A stretch of DNA of 64,000 bases from Anisakis pegreffii (lineage: Eukaryota; Nematoda; Chromadorea; Rhabditida; Anisakidae), in assembly GCA_035041965.1 (NCBI GenBank), contig JAPYMA010000132.1, forward strand, positions 150,287-214,286, written 5' to 3'. The position numbers and the translations under genes were made by a program. Under the pieces are notes generated by a model that ran no database searches, was not told the DNA's origin, and worked only from the letters and a program-made list of their open reading frames with translations. Of this stretch, positions 39,757-59,574 are shown one piece after another (position 1 is the stretch's first letter; the number at the start of each line of letters is the position of its first letter).

Positions 39757-42700
39757 CAATCAACAATAAAACACGAAACCAACCTCGATAGCTCCAATAT
39801 TGCCCACTTGAACCTTCTGTTCACCCTCAACATGGCAAGCCATTGAATTGAGAAGAAAGACGACAATGCGTTGTGTTAAATGATCACTATTATGGTGTTG
39901 CAGGACGGCCACCAGAAGACGTGCCACCCGACCGTAATCGAATAAAATTTCGAGGGGAATTTCGAATTGGCACAACGAAAGACAACAATTACGAACCATC
40001 ACCTGTATACATTAGGAACACAGTTATACCTACAAATGATGCTGCGCAAATATGCAAACACAACGTGAAATAATCTAAAATGAGAAGTGACCTGTTCTTC
40101 CATATGTGCATCCATACCATTCAGCAATGCCGTAACGACCATTCGCTTCGTATCTCGATTCATATTCACCTTTCGGATTATATAAAACAACGACGCTGAC
40201 CCAGCAATTTGCAATGTACTATCCTCCAGGTGACGTTCCATTGCACCAACCACCAAATGTAACGCTTCTGCGTGGCGACACTAAAACAACAACAACGGCA
40301 ATAACAACACTAACACTATGACAATAACAATAATCGCAACAATTTTATCAAGATTGCACTATTTATAAGAATTTAATGAACTCACAGTAGGACATTTTCA
40401 ACTAATAATTAATAATTTTCGTTGACAAATGGCATGAACAACTGTTTTGTCAACGAAAATTATTAATTATTAACTGATTCATCATTATATTAATTAAGTG
40501 ACTTCAACTAATTAACTGATTCCGAATATTCGGCTGAGCAATTCAAAACACGGCTGCAAAATGAACGAAATTCGAACCAAGTTATTGCCGAATCGATAGA
40601 GCTGATAGCTTTCGTTGAGCACCGCTTGCAAAAGACCAGCACGTTCACTGTACATTCGCAACGCAAGCAGTATTTGCTTCTCGTCCTTATCACCACAAAT
40701 CTAAACACGACTTCACATCATATACACAAAGTTCGCAGCTTTGTAACTTTAACCAAAAACTGAATCGTAATCAAAAGAATTTCAAATTTCGAACACAAGT
40801 CACAACAAAAAAGAAAGCATCAACGAACGTTCTTTGCGGGTATTTCAGCGAAGTGAGATGCACTGTCGCAGTTGAATAAACCCAAATATTCCAACGGTTG
40901 TTCTAAACAACGTAATCCAAATATATCCGATCTTATAGTACCCATCCTGAATACTCTTATCTTTTTCAAATTTATGACAATACGATACCTTTCATCAACG
41001 ATGAAATCTCCCGCTAACAATTCAACATGTATGTAATATCTGCTTTCATAATTTTGTTGCAGCAAAGAGAGAAAATCAATTTGAGCATAACATCGAAACT
41101 TTAACAAACTCAATTACGGAAAATGATTTATAAATTCAAGTATCATAATGTGAACATCAGAAATAAGAAATTTCAAAAACACATCAGAAATATGCAGTTT
41201 AATAACTACACGAATAACGGATGAATTGTTCTCAAATGAACACAAAAAGAGTTTCAAAAAGGCCGATAGACATGCAAAATAAATAACAACGGAATGAATA
41301 CCCCTTAAAAGGACGGTCATAAGTGGATGGTTGTGAAGCAAGATTCGTTGACGATATATCAAGATGGGTCAACTGACGAAGATTTGTTATGATACGATGT
41401 AAAGCTGTTACGGGTCGTGGGTATCTACCTGTCTCCTTATTACTTTGCGATAAATCAAGAAACCTGTAAGATAGTTTTCATTAAAATATTCATAAGATGA
41501 AATAATTTCATCCTCCTTATCAGAAATAATAAGCCAAAACAAAACAGAACAAAAATTTTCACTTACTATATGGCTGCTTTCATTTGCAAACAACGAAACT
41601 GGACAACGACAGAAATGATTTTGATGGACATCACAGAAAAAACTGATTTGAAAAAAAAGATGCTATTCAAAAGAAATAAATGACAGGATAATCCTAGATG
41701 ATGTGTCAGTAAAACAAACTTCAACGTATTAATATGTAGGATGGTATCGAGTGCGCCATACAGATCGGGTACATCGTAAAGAATGAGTGTGGTGAGAAAT
41801 AACGGATGTAAACAGTGCAAATCATCGACTCGTTGCCAATGCGATAGATCCAGTCTTTGGATATACTTCAACGGTGACAACACTCGATGCAAAAAATCGT
41901 TCACCGTTTCATCGTCTTCGCTGTGTCCTCTTTTCTGAAATATTATCACATTCATCGATCCATCGCCACTATTATTCTTGACATATAAGCATTTTATAAA
42001 ACCGGCTCAAATAAACTATAATGATGATAACAACAACAACAAAAACAATAATAATAACGATAGTAATATACTCGATGAAGAGATATTGATTTTATGCTTG
42101 GACATCGCGAAGTGAACGTTGGTATTTCCATAGTTGGACTAGGAGTTGTTTCATCTTGAATATCACTTGTTTCGGACACTGGACGACAGCTGAATCAATA
42201 ATACATGAATACTTTTGAAAACAATAAAGAGTTCTTAATCTATCACATCAACCAATTTTTTTGACAATGGTTCCAATGATAAGATTAATCAGTTTCTGCT
42301 GATGATACCATTAAGCATCTCTTTCTGCTTTCACGTGATATGTGCATCATACTTTCGTCACTGTCTATTCATTAGCCACTTTTTATACGTTGTTTAATTA
42401 ACAGTTTGTTTCACTGACTCAACAATCCATTAACAATTGTAATAAAAGCTAAAGAGAAGGCCTTCTCATGAGCTGTTCCGAATGTTTTTGCAAACACAGA
42501 CAAATAAACGCCAACTTGGTTGCTGCAACGTTGTCGTCAATATCAGACGTATCCATGTAATGATCAATATTGATATCAATCGATGATCCAACTAGATCTT
42601 CTTCCGACAAAATCGGTAGCGTATTGCACGATCCTCCCATCTGCATGCAATAAACACCGTTCTTACGTGGCGGCACCACAACCATCGGTGCACGTAGTAT

Positions 42701-43486
42701 TTCGAATGATGTCATTGATAGTGATTGTAAATTGTCCAAATGAACGTTCTTCTCTTCGAGTATACGATTGAACTCATGACCAACAATACCCTTAAAAATG
42801 ATTAAACTTCTGTGTTGCCAACGACACACTGCACGGCGTGCTACCCTTAGAGGTGCACGTTTACGATTTCACAAATTTCATTTATCAACCTGATCGATAT
42901 GTGAAAATACACGCAGCATTGCGATGATTCTTAATCATCACACCGTTAAAAAAATGAAATGATCAAATGAGCAAAGTGCTACCAACCTGTACGTCGGAAA
43001 TATCAAGTGATTTAAGACGTGTTTGATTGGCGGCAACAAGATTTGCTAGCAACTTATCAGATAAATGCGCTTTTGAGAGAGGTAAATTATCGAGTGGCAA
43101 ACGATTCCCGTCCGTAAATTGCTCCAGTGCGTCAGTTGGAGTTACACCCTGAACGCGATTGATTCATTCAGAAATTTGTTTTGGTCATTATTCACTCAAC
43201 GTGATGCTACACTTCAGACGAGAAATGAAAATCAACAAGAAATGTGGCGAGTAAATACCGTTTTGACCCACTCATCTCGAAGAGCGTTGAACACGGCACT
43301 GCTTGCATGCAGTGGCAGATGTACTGGTGATAACTGCTCATTGGCATTATCACTGTCACTGTTGGCTGCGGTTGTTGTTGCGGGTGTTTTGGACAGTAGC
43401 GATGTTGAATGTGCGGCCACAACACTCGCTGACAATTTTAGTAAGTTCGGTGCTCTTAGTGGCACATCCGATTCTGAGTAGGTCAT
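38065..43486 (-). CDS. zer-1: ZER-1: substrate receptor of a CUL2 ubiquitin ligase
   Basis: Fifteen exons: 43486-43259, 43148-42987, 42790-42510, 42189-42072, 41934-41720, 41463-41302, 40946-40829, 40700-40578, 40280-40092, 40002-39784, 39540-39450, 39194-39008, 38939-38798, 38623-38479 and 38255-38065. All phases agree, giving 856 residues (vertebrate ZER1 is ~770). Leucine-rich repeats (LTTLILYDVPDLY, LTHLDISSTN) are followed by the family's GLFN segment and C-terminal armadillo repeats. Signatures include MVRNCCLSLCQFEIP, FLWNITDETPVNC, GIEISYNSAGVLAHM and FINYRSFKPILRLIP. ZER1 and its ZYG11 relatives recruit proteins with N-terminal glycine degrons to CUL2-elongin ligases. The first exon has a Ser/Thr/Ala low-complexity insertion. 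A TTTATTTCAG acceptor 31 bp before the ATG suggests trans-splicing. The least certain donors are those of exons 3 and 4. Confidence 0.95.
38632..38671. repeat. (TA)n microsatellite
   Basis: About 20 uninterrupted TA units inside the intron between zer-1 exons 13 and 14, ending 9 bp before the exon 14 acceptor region. Confidence 0.97.
39722..39753. repeat. (AAT)n microsatellite
   Basis: About ten AAT/TAA units in the zer-1 intron just downstream of exon 10. Confidence 0.95.
40403..40472. repeat. Perfect 27-bp inverted repeat in a zer-1 intron
   Basis: Arms 40403-40429 and 40446-40472 are perfect reverse complements separated by a 16-nt loop, inside the intron between zer-1 exons 8 and 9. It could be a miniature foldback element or, less likely, a small hairpin RNA. 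Confidence 0.9.
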
Positions 43487-43517
43487 CGCATTCACAACCT
43501 TTCCGATTCTATTCTAG

Positions 43518-46500
43518 CTGAAATAAATTTCATCGATAGCGTACGGAAGCAAAATCACATCCACATTTATTCTCACATTCAACGCAATCACATCATTTGT
43601 TCAGTTATCGCGAAGTCGTCGTCACAGCTTACTGTTAAAGCAACCTGGCTGACCATAAAAGTGTTGAATGTCACGATTGCATTCAACGTTTTGATTGATT
43701 CCCGATTTGAAAACTTGAACACGTTTTCTTTATTCGAGAAATATTTGAGGGAAAAATTTTATGAACAATATAATTTTTTCTGTTGGAAAAATTATCGCAA
43801 ACTAGAGCACAAAACATCCAGTGAACAAGCAAGCAAAACAGCTGATATCCCAAAGCGTGCATCGGCAGCAGCAATATCGACAATCAAGCAGACAGCGAAA
43901 AAACTCGGCAAACGAATTATGGATACATAAATAGAACACGAAACAACGGTATCAACCAGCACCAGCACCATCAGCACTTGCTGCTGCTCTATACTCTGCT
44001 TTATTTCGTTTCTTCACAAAACGTGATAATAACACATCACACAACATAACATAATACTCGAATCTCAGTTTCAATCCAAATCATATGATCAAACACTACT
44101 AATTAAAGTTCAGTGTACTCAACATATTAACGCCTAAATGCTAATCAAATAAGCGCGAATTTATCGATGTAAACACGACCATCTATCAGGCACTAAACAG
44201 CTAAGAACAAATCAAATGTCTGATTGGTTCACGGCAAGCAAACTATAAAAGAAAGCCTCTTTACAGCAATTCATCTAATTTACAACAACTGAATTTCCTA
44301 TAAATTTTTTCTTACTTTAATACGACCTTCAACAATGCTGATTTATCTTCAAAATTATACAGCTATTAATCAAATACAAATATACTCTTGAAAGCTTCAA
44401 ATTACTCAATGAAGCAATACAAAAGTAACAACCAACATTACTAAACTATCGAATATAATAAACGAAATAAACAATAAATTATAACTTATGCCTCATTTTG
44501 TCAATTCGTAATGATTTGCATTAGAGATATCCTCGAAATTACCCTATCGTCCTTTCAAAGTGAGAGCTCATCGCTAAATTGAATTAACTCAAATTCTGAA
44601 TAAATAAATTCAATGAACATTTGAACCGATCAGTTTTCTGTATACTCATTAATTCGTTTAAAAATAAATAAAAATGTAGAATGAAAAGATTCTCATTTGC
44701 CGTTGAAAAGCGCTTCTCATATTTGCAAAAATATAAAACTACAAATGAATGGGAATTATTGGTCAAAATCAATTTTCATAACGTTGCGGAATACGATAGT
44801 GATACTGATTGTGAGTGATGTGAGGCAAATTCAGAATTTTTAATTAGGCGTGGTAATGCTGAGTACGTATTTTTCTAAGCAACACCTATTAAAGAACTTT
44901 AGTTTTTTTCATATAGTCTCGAAATCTAGACACTTGTTTGCAAGCATGCAGAAAATCTAAAATAACTAACAAACAGTCAGAACTGTTTCAGAAACGATGA
45001 ATTCAAACGAGCATAAAATTAAGAATCGCGACCGAACGAGCACGGCCACCACCTCAGTTATCAATACTACTTGAGCCATCCACCCGCCCATCCATCATAC
45101 TTCACAAAATGTCCGTAGAAATGTACTAGTAATCACTAACACTCTACGTAATTACTGCTAACATTTGTTTTACATGCATCAGTAACATTCACAAAAAAAT
45201 ATTACTCATAAATAATATTATTAACTGATCACAAAATAATTTTGATGATATACGTTAATAAAGGGAAACAGAGAGATGATTTTTTAAAAGAAAATAAACT
45301 TGTTGTTGGTATGGGATGGTATGAAAATGTGTAACTGATAAAAATATTATTCCATGCATTATATACACCAAAAATCACTACTCAACACTCTCACCAAACA
45401 CACACGCATATTTATAAACAATTCACATATATAACGTTATAATAAACCACAAATCGATTTAATAGATAAACATATTTTATATATATATACATATGTATTG
45501 AATATGTCTTGCATACGAACGACTATCTGTCCCTCCTTAACGCCAAATGGAAAGCTTAAATGAGAATGACCAACGCAGCCTTCCAAGCAGGATGACTGCT
45601 ATAGCGGATGGTGGGTGGCTTAGCGATCCCTCTTTTGGCATCGAAATCATTGGGCACTATAGGAGAATAGCACAACACCTCAGTGGTTCACGGAGTTTAC
45701 GCTGTCTTTGATTAAGTGCTCACATTGGCTTACAAATATAATTTCTTATAAGCAATCAGCTGCACTGACATCGCAGTCAATGAGGAATGAATGAGTCAAA
45801 ATTCATTCTCAGATCAATACTGCGTTGCTGATCAATAGTGCAGATTTGAAATAATATCAACTGTGTTTGAGATACGAAGACCCTTTTCGATAATACCATT
45901 ATATTAAAAAGTGACGAATAACACGCCAATAAGCAAATTTATTACATTTTCATTTATACTTACGACAGTAATCGAAAGAAGTTTACTTCACAGAAGAAAA
46001 AAACAGAAAAAATTTGCGTAAGAAAATGATAAAATCCTTTATGAAACACCACAAAGGTAGTATCAGTCGAAAGAACCTATAATAATAATAAGAATGTCAT
46101 ATCACCAATAAAGAGTTATGTTGAAACAATGCATCGCTGATATCACTCAGATTACTGCTAACAACTGAAAGCCGCTCAACATTGACACACCGGTAAAAAT
46201 GCACAAAAACAAAAAAGCACGCAATAAATTCATATGATCACTGTTGACATGAAAGTATCAACAATGATTGATGATGGCAAAAGGGAGCAACTCGTTACCT
46301 GTTAGCGTTTAGGCGATAAAATTCAATTGAAAAGTGTCAAGCATAAGAAATACAAACCTTATGAATGTTATTTACATTGTTAATGAATACGTTTGTTTTG
46401 AAATGTGGCGTTTACAACGACGCGACTATCAAAATAAAACGATATCAAAATGAAACGTGGTCAATTGTAAATTAATGAACAGCACAAACAATGAAATAAA

Positions 46501-46883
46501 TCCATTGTAAACTCAAATATTCTACGTATACTCAAATATTTTAATCATTCTATGTATACTCTATAATAATCAAATGCATGCAACTGACAGTTCTGTCAGA
46601 AAAGTGCTTTGATAATAAGCTTTACGACAAAAAAACACCGGATAGCTAACATCAAGCAATTACGAATAACAACACCGATGTTAATGAGAAGTAACATGCT
46701 TCAAAAAAAGAAATACAAAGCACAATCAAACAAACGTGAACGTCGAAATTCGTTAAGCCATAATATAAACACCTACGCATTACAAATATTATCGCGTAAA
46801 ATCATGATCAATACAACGTAATCATGATGAATACAAAGCATTGTGGTGAACATTTTTTTGCACGATATGAAAACTGGGAAGAG
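43518..46883. other. Intergenic stretch between zer-1 and TMEM245
   Basis: AT-rich, about 3.4 kb, presumably with the zer-1 promoter. A plus-strand frame from 43476 to 43930 is open for about 150 codons but has no ATG and starts antisense to the zer-1 5' end. A GC-richer island lies at ~45520-45720. No RNA gene or supported exon was found. Confidence 0.4.
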
Positions 46884-53310
<6,427 letters not shown>

Positions 53311-55021
53311 ATCTCACCTCAAAGAGGTACAAACTTGAAAAGTGCTATTTTAATTAGTAATGCACATCATCCTCAGTCGTCTCAACATAACACAAATCAA
53401 TTCATTTATCCACATTAAAAACAATTATGATAGAAGAGATAGGCGATAGAAACAGGATACTGACATATGCTAATGAACAGAAATACGATTTCTGATTTAT
53501 TCTCAGACAGTTTGACAATACTGACAACTTATACCAAATTTAAGAGACGCGTTGACAGGTGATTTTTAAACTTCGAAATGGGATAAATTACGGACAACTG
53601 TGAACTCGTTTTTCAGTAAGAATCTGAATGCATGAAGTCATCAAACACTTGCAACGATTCCGTTAGCAAAAGATACATGATGAAACTTGGTATTGCGCAA
53701 CAAATGATGTGACGGTGTAAGGTGAAAATTCGATTAATGACGATAGCTCATAACGTTCGTCAGTTTTGAAGACAGTTCGTCTCTACGCCCAGCTTTTTGC
53801 TTTTGTTATCATCAATGAAGAGTGGTAGGGGAAAGATTCATATGCTTTTACGCACAAATTTGGTGAGTCAACATGTGAGTCACAGTCAGTTGCACAACTC
53901 AAATGATAATTTCTCAGAACATCGAAATTATTTTCGCAAAATTATTATTCATTCGAGCTACCATAAAAACGGCAATTTGAGAACATAAAGAAGAGAAAAT
54001 ACTGGAAAACGATTAACACTGAACGATTAATGGTTGCTCATGTTTCGCTGTCTGCATCTTTCTTCCACGACTGGCTATGGAATTTCAATGCGTTCAAAAC
54101 TAATAAGAGTGAAAGCTAGCTGATTTTGCTACTGGGCAAAACGGCTCTGCCGAATCAAAGTATTGATTCGAGTATGCGCGAAAAGAGAACATACTTTAAG
54201 AATGTGTGAAAATTACGAATTCAAACAAAACTTTGTGCGCTCTCGTATGATAATGGCAAAGGATTGAACAAAACAAACAAGTGTCACGAGAAAACAATAT
54301 CCAGTGCCGGTTCGTAACAACATCTGTTTGTTTACAAACCTGATTATGATTAGCATCAATAGCACAAACAAAAATCAGCTGTTTGGTAGCGTTGCCAAAT
54401 AATATCAGCTGTTTGATGAGGTTGCCAACTCGCTGAAACGTAAGATTCTGTAATGCTTTACATTTTTGCGTGACTTTAGCTCAACAGTATGCAAGGTTTC
54501 CACCGGTAATATTCCTTGTTATCATTTTTTACCAGAAACGAAGATCACTGCAAAATATATCTGAGGGTAAGCCTGCGTGCGTTTGCACTCACGTGCCTTA
54601 AAAGTGCTTACTAACGACAGATTATTAAGATATAGTTAGGCAGATGCAAACCGGAATGGATTTGCCCGAATGCTCGAAAGCTGCCGGAAACCGGAAAATA
54701 TTTCATCGAATCATTGTGAATATAGCTGTGCATTGTACGTAGCTGGAAAAATTGGAGTTACGGCATAAATGATCTTCGAGGCATCGATCCATCGAACCTC
54801 CACCAGGAAACCAGGGATACTACCACTGCGCCATTGATGCACGTTCCCTAGCTTCAAAAATTTCTTCTAGATAAAGTTGAGGTTGGAAAAAATTGACAGC
54901 TTCTCCCCTCCCTCATTTTTCCAAATTTTTGTAAGCGTTAAAAACACGCTTACTTCTCATTACTAAGCGAAAATTTTATGAAAATTTTTAACCCATCATA
55001 ATGCCCACTTCACCAACCAAT
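53311..55021. other. Intergenic stretch upstream of TMEM245
   Basis: No supportable gene. A ~35-bp direct repeat (ATCAGCTGTTTG...GTTGCCAA, two copies) lies at ~54375-54432. A CTTTTCAAG acceptor 24 bp upstream of the TMEM245 ATG may be a trans-splice site. Confidence 0.4.
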
Positions 55022-55312
55022 CTCCCCACTCAAAAACCGCCCGTAATGCATTACCCTTGCCCCTAAATCCTCAGATTTCACCACATCTGAAGCCAAATCT
55101 CACTCGTTTACTCGCCGGATTGATTGTGTCCAGATGAGTTCATTTCCACCGTCTCACGATGGTTCTGTAGGGTGTCATCAACGGGAAAGGATTTTTCACA
55201 GCTAACACCCTCCCCGACAATATCAACAGAGTAGTTCATGAGTAGCAGTTTGAAATGAACCCGAGAAATCTGACCGGATACAACGGCCATCAAGGCCGAA
55301 TCGCCCTTAGGA
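55022..55312 (-). repeat. Dispersed repeat, copy 1 (minus orientation)
   Basis: Reading the minus strand, this segment aligns along its whole length with 58157-58458 on the plus strand. Shared landmarks in order: CCTAAGGGCGAT, TGTATCCGGTCA, TCGGGGAG, a GTTGATG/GCTGATG block, AACCATCGTGA/AACCACCGTGA and a GTGAAATCT/ATGAAATTT block. Similarity is roughly 70 percent by eye. The 61-codon open frame inside it is not a gene. Confidence 0.8.
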
Positions 55313-55700
55313 CATGCGATCTCCAGTCATCTCATAATCTCGCTCATTGCTAGCGATTTCATCTGACTATGCTTGGTAGTACGCTATCGCATACGTCATG
55401 TCATTTGCATCTTTCCTCTCATCCTCATTCTTACTTTAACGCTTTCTTTTTCTCCCCTCATTGGTCAGAAGACTTCTTCAAGATTCTTTCGTTGATTCGT
55501 TTTGCTTCTTACAATATTTCGTCACTGTGAGATTATTCGGTTGTGTTCATGATATTTTAGTTATTATTTCAATCATTAATTGAATGCCTTCCTAAATTGA
55601 CCATAAGTTTTTGAAAATTTGCGTATAGTTAACTGCCATTTAGATTTTACGGGAGTTTGCTTTTCACAAAATTAATGCAATACACTTCAGCGCTTAAAAT

Positions 55701-55735
55701 AAGAGCTGAGTAATGAATAGCATCACTCAGCTCTT
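55701..55735. repeat. Short hairpin, 11-bp perfect stem
   Basis: AAGAGCTGAGT (55701-55711) and ACTCAGCTCTT (55725-55735) are perfect reverse complements around a 13-nt loop. It might be the core of a small element or a chance hairpin. Confidence 0.7.
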
Positions 55736-56033
55736 GTTTTTAGTTGAGTTTAAACATTTACAGCCATCTTTATGTTGATGGAAGAGCAAGTAACAAATCA
55801 TGATCACATCAATAGTTAGTAGTGCTTGTCGAGAAAGGGAGTCACCCCTTCCCATATAATTCTCTTCGACTTTTTTGTCGGGTTCCTCCACTCCCCACAA
55901 ACTTGCTGCTTCCTGACCGGTTCCACCAATCAAAAAATTGCACTCGACAAACATTGATAACTCTAATAATTACAATGAAAAACATTGATGAATTATTATT
56001 CGACAAACACAGTGATTCAAGAATGCCCTTATT

Positions 56034-56194
56034 TTTTAATTTTTTATCTTTTTTTAAAATTTTTTGTTTTTTTATTTTTTGTTTTTTTTTATTTTTTGTT
56101 TTTTTATTTTTTGTTTTTTAAGTTTTCATTTTTCTGTTTTTTTTTAATTTTTTAAAATTATTTTTTCATGTTATTTTCTTTTTTTCTTTTTTAG
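56034..56194. repeat. T-rich minisatellite
   Basis: About 160 bp almost entirely of T with periodic A and G, in units close to TTTTTTTATTTTTTG. The open frame running into it is spurious. Confidence 0.9.
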
Positions 56195-57410
56195 GCATTC
56201 GTTTTATGACATTTAATTTTCTTTATGAGATTGATCCGTTCTGTTGATTGATCCATCTATTTATTTGCTACCACTGAGTTGATGGGGGAGGACATTGTTC
56301 ATCTTCGGATGATTGAGGTAATCGGTTCTGAGGTAATTGGTTCTGATGTGCGGATTATTGATTCAACATTGAACAGTGATCCATTTTGCGGATTATTGAC
56401 TCCGTCGTCTTAAGTTACTGCTTTATGGACATAAGTTATAACACTTTGAGGAGCTGGCATTTCATTTCGCCCTTTGACTCCTCTCCAAACTTAGGGCTGA
56501 TGTGAGAACCCGGAGGTTATTCATTGCGGACATCATTCATAACATTTGTTTGGAAGGGCATTGGTTTTCACTGAGCAAACAGTGAAGTAAGGGATTTTTT
56601 GGGTGCACTTTGCAGTAACGGAACTTTGAGGTAATGCACTTCCCGGTTGCATTCGGTGTGCCGGTTTCTTATATTCGTTTCTTTTTCCGCACATTTCGGT
56701 GATCGATTTGATACAGCATTATTAACTTGTTGCTCAGTGGTAGCAGTAGCCGTTTCCGTTGATTGCGTTGATTGGTTGACTGTCGTTGAATTTTATTGAC
56801 CCTTCTTGAGCGTTTGTTGCGGTGATAATATCATTGGATACAGCGGTCAACAATAAAATTCTGAGTATTGCACAATTCAAAAGCAACTGAGAAAAACGAA
56901 TGATGAACATTCTTAAACATTAACAGAAACAATAAAGAATATAGATAAACAATATGAGAAACAACAGTAAGCTTAATCACATTTATCTGAAACATTATTA
57001 AACAATTGCTTGAAAAACATAATGATAACATCTTAACATGATAAGACCTTAGAACCTTTACAGAAGACTACAGTCAAATTCACTATGAGCGTTCTCAAAC
57101 AATTCCAAAGCATTCCTATAGAATCAAATATTCCAAGCAATCATTATAAGGTCTTATCAGTTTCTAGTATATATATCAATTTACAATATTCAATAGGTCA
57201 TCTCAAATGGCAGTTGACTGAGTAACTTTCATAATAAAAATGTAAGTCGTGAAAATAATAATAGTGTTGGTATCTCTAGTGCATAACTGCTTATGTTAAA
57301 TGAATTGAAATGATTCAGGTGTGGTATCTTTTTTTCTCTTTATCTTATGCACGTATACCTCCTCTTCAGTCTTGTAATTATGCAAATGACGTGAACGTAT
57401 GCGATAAAGT
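56195..57410. other. Gap without a supportable gene
   Basis: Contains short direct repeats near 56310-56400 (GATTATTGA and GGTTCTGA words recur) but no convincing exon or RNA gene. Confidence 0.4.
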
Positions 57411-57615
57411 TGTGTTCATCAGAATGTCAGGTTCGCTGTCGACCTATGAATATTGTTACTAAGATATCTTTTCAACAAATTGATTCATTCTTTTATGAGT
57501 ATCATTTTGCTTCGTCAGATTTTCGTCATTGAGTATTTCTGTTAACATTATCGTTTTGTTTATCAATTTCTCGTGTTCATAGGTCAAGAGCGAACCTGAC
57601 ATTCTGATGAACACA
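57411..57615. mobile_element. MITE-like element with 40-bp terminal inverted repeats
   Basis: Left arm 57411-57450 begins TGTGTTCATCAGAATGTCAG; right arm 57576-57615 is its reverse complement with two mismatches in 40. The 125-bp interior has no coding capacity. This is the structure of a non-autonomous DNA transposon. I see no clear target-site duplication, so the ends may extend slightly or the insertion may be old. Confidence 0.85.
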
Positions 57616-58156
57616 CCATATATCCTCTCAGATCCAAACCCGGAAAAAACAGGATCCATAATAAAATAGGATCCATAATTTAAAAAATCCATAATTTTTA
57701 ACATACTTTCCATCCCCGTCAATTGTTTATTGAAGTTCTATCAAATTATTATCGTTTTACAGCCTCCACTTATCAATAAACTATTGAATATTTCCCCAAT
57801 ATATACTAACTTTTAGTCACCATCCGCTTGAAAACGGATAAATCTTCTACATCCTTTTATCTCATAAGTTCTCAACGCTCTCACCAACAATTTCTTCATC
57901 ACGATTAAGGGGTTCATAAGGATCAGCGTCTCAAAATTACTTCAAAGAAAGGATGCGTTTTCGACTTCTTACGCAGCTTTCAGTTTTCACGAAGGAATGA
58001 TCGATCTTCTCTTTCCGTCTTTTCTTCTTATAATGACACTTCCTCTTCAATTTTACCCAATATCTGTTTTTTCAAAATGGGCGTCTGAACCGAAGAATTC
58101 AAATTTCGAGACGCAGATCCTTATAAATCTGGGTTTGGAACTGAGAGGATATACCC

Positions 58157-58458
58157 GCCTAAGGGCGATCCGTGATGTGATGACCGCTGTATCCGGTCAA
58201 CCTCCCAACATTCTATTTCAAGCTGCTCCCCATGAACAACTCCGCCGACATCCTCGGGGAGTGAATCAGCCGAGAAAAGTCCTCTCCTGCTGATGGCTCC
58301 TATGCAAAACCACCGTGATAAGTAGGAAAGGTCGCTCATCTCGACACACTCAACGCTGCGGAGGGTAAAAGGGCAGGATTCGCCGCTCAGAATAAGATGA
58401 AATTTGTGGATTCAAAAGACAGGGGACACGCATAACGTGTGATTTTCAAGTGAGTGGA
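58157..58458 (+). repeat. Dispersed repeat, copy 2 (plus orientation)
   Basis: This is the counterpart of the segment at 55022-55312 in inverted orientation. The two copies flank about 2.8 kb containing the T-rich tract and the MITE-like element. No coding capacity is preserved. Confidence 0.8.
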
Positions 58459-59574
58459 ACGGTGACGAAATGAGAATGACGGCGGGTAATTCTCACCTAG
58501 GAAAGAAATGTGAAAAAATTCATTAAAGAAGAGTTAACCTTTGTTGATGAACTTCACCGTTCAACCGTTGTTCCACAGCAGCAATCGTGAAGTGATCATC
58601 TAAATTCCATTCTCCAATCGTCCTTGTATTTCGTTCCCGTTCTCAGTGCTCGTACCCTGCAATTTCCGCCAATTATGCGTGATTCTGAGCGTATTTGCAT
58701 GAATAATCACTCGCAACGTTCATCCGATTTTCAATTCATTCAGTGTTTCATTGTTATATAAAGTTGTGCTCGAATCGCTCGCGCTTATTATTTATCAGTT
58801 GTCATCTCTACAGATCAAACTTAATACTTAGCGATGTGACTCTTATATGTTGTTAATCAGTTTGTACCGAAATAGTTAGTTTTGAGATGTTAAATTACCG
58901 AACGTCGTCGTATATCGACGATTTCTGTTTCACTTGAATGATATTTTGATCATGCAGGGCATACTACTCTACTAATTTCTCGCAATTTTTATAGGATTAG
59001 CCGTTTATCATCAAAAGTAAGAGTTTTTCGAGGTAGTGTACGCAAAAAGTATTTCGGAATTGCTTGCAAGTATGCTAGCGATAAAAAAAACCGAAATTGC
59101 GAGAGAGTGTGCGAATTGGAGAGACGTCTTTATCAGATTGCGCACGTTGAACTGATTGTCAGCCCTTTGATGTAGTCGTTAGCCACGCCCACTTCCATGG
59201 AAATTCACTATTTTCTAGTGAAACATGCACACTTCAGAATCCATGCAAGGGAATGCCAAGCAGTTTCATGAAAGCGTGGGAATTCAAATTCCAGATTCTG
59301 ATGGCCACAGCTTTTGTGTTGATGAGAAACGTTCGTCGGAAGTTTGACGGTATTTTTGAATTTGTTTGACGTTTTCGTATGGCGAGAATTTATCATTATA
59401 AAGATGAACAAGTAATTAACTGTATGTCGGAGTTTTAGATCTGTATTATGAAACGGTTGAGGAGGGAAACGATTCGAATTCCAGCCAACCGGTAACGAGA
59501 GAAGTATTTTTAGAGACGAAGAAGAGATATTAGATCATATCAGGTTTGAAACTGTGTCTTAATTGCTCGTAACA
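58459..59574. other. Gap without a supportable gene
   Basis: AT-rich, with one minus-strand frame at 59411-59208 that lacks splice support. No RNA gene or repeat recognised. Confidence 0.4.
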
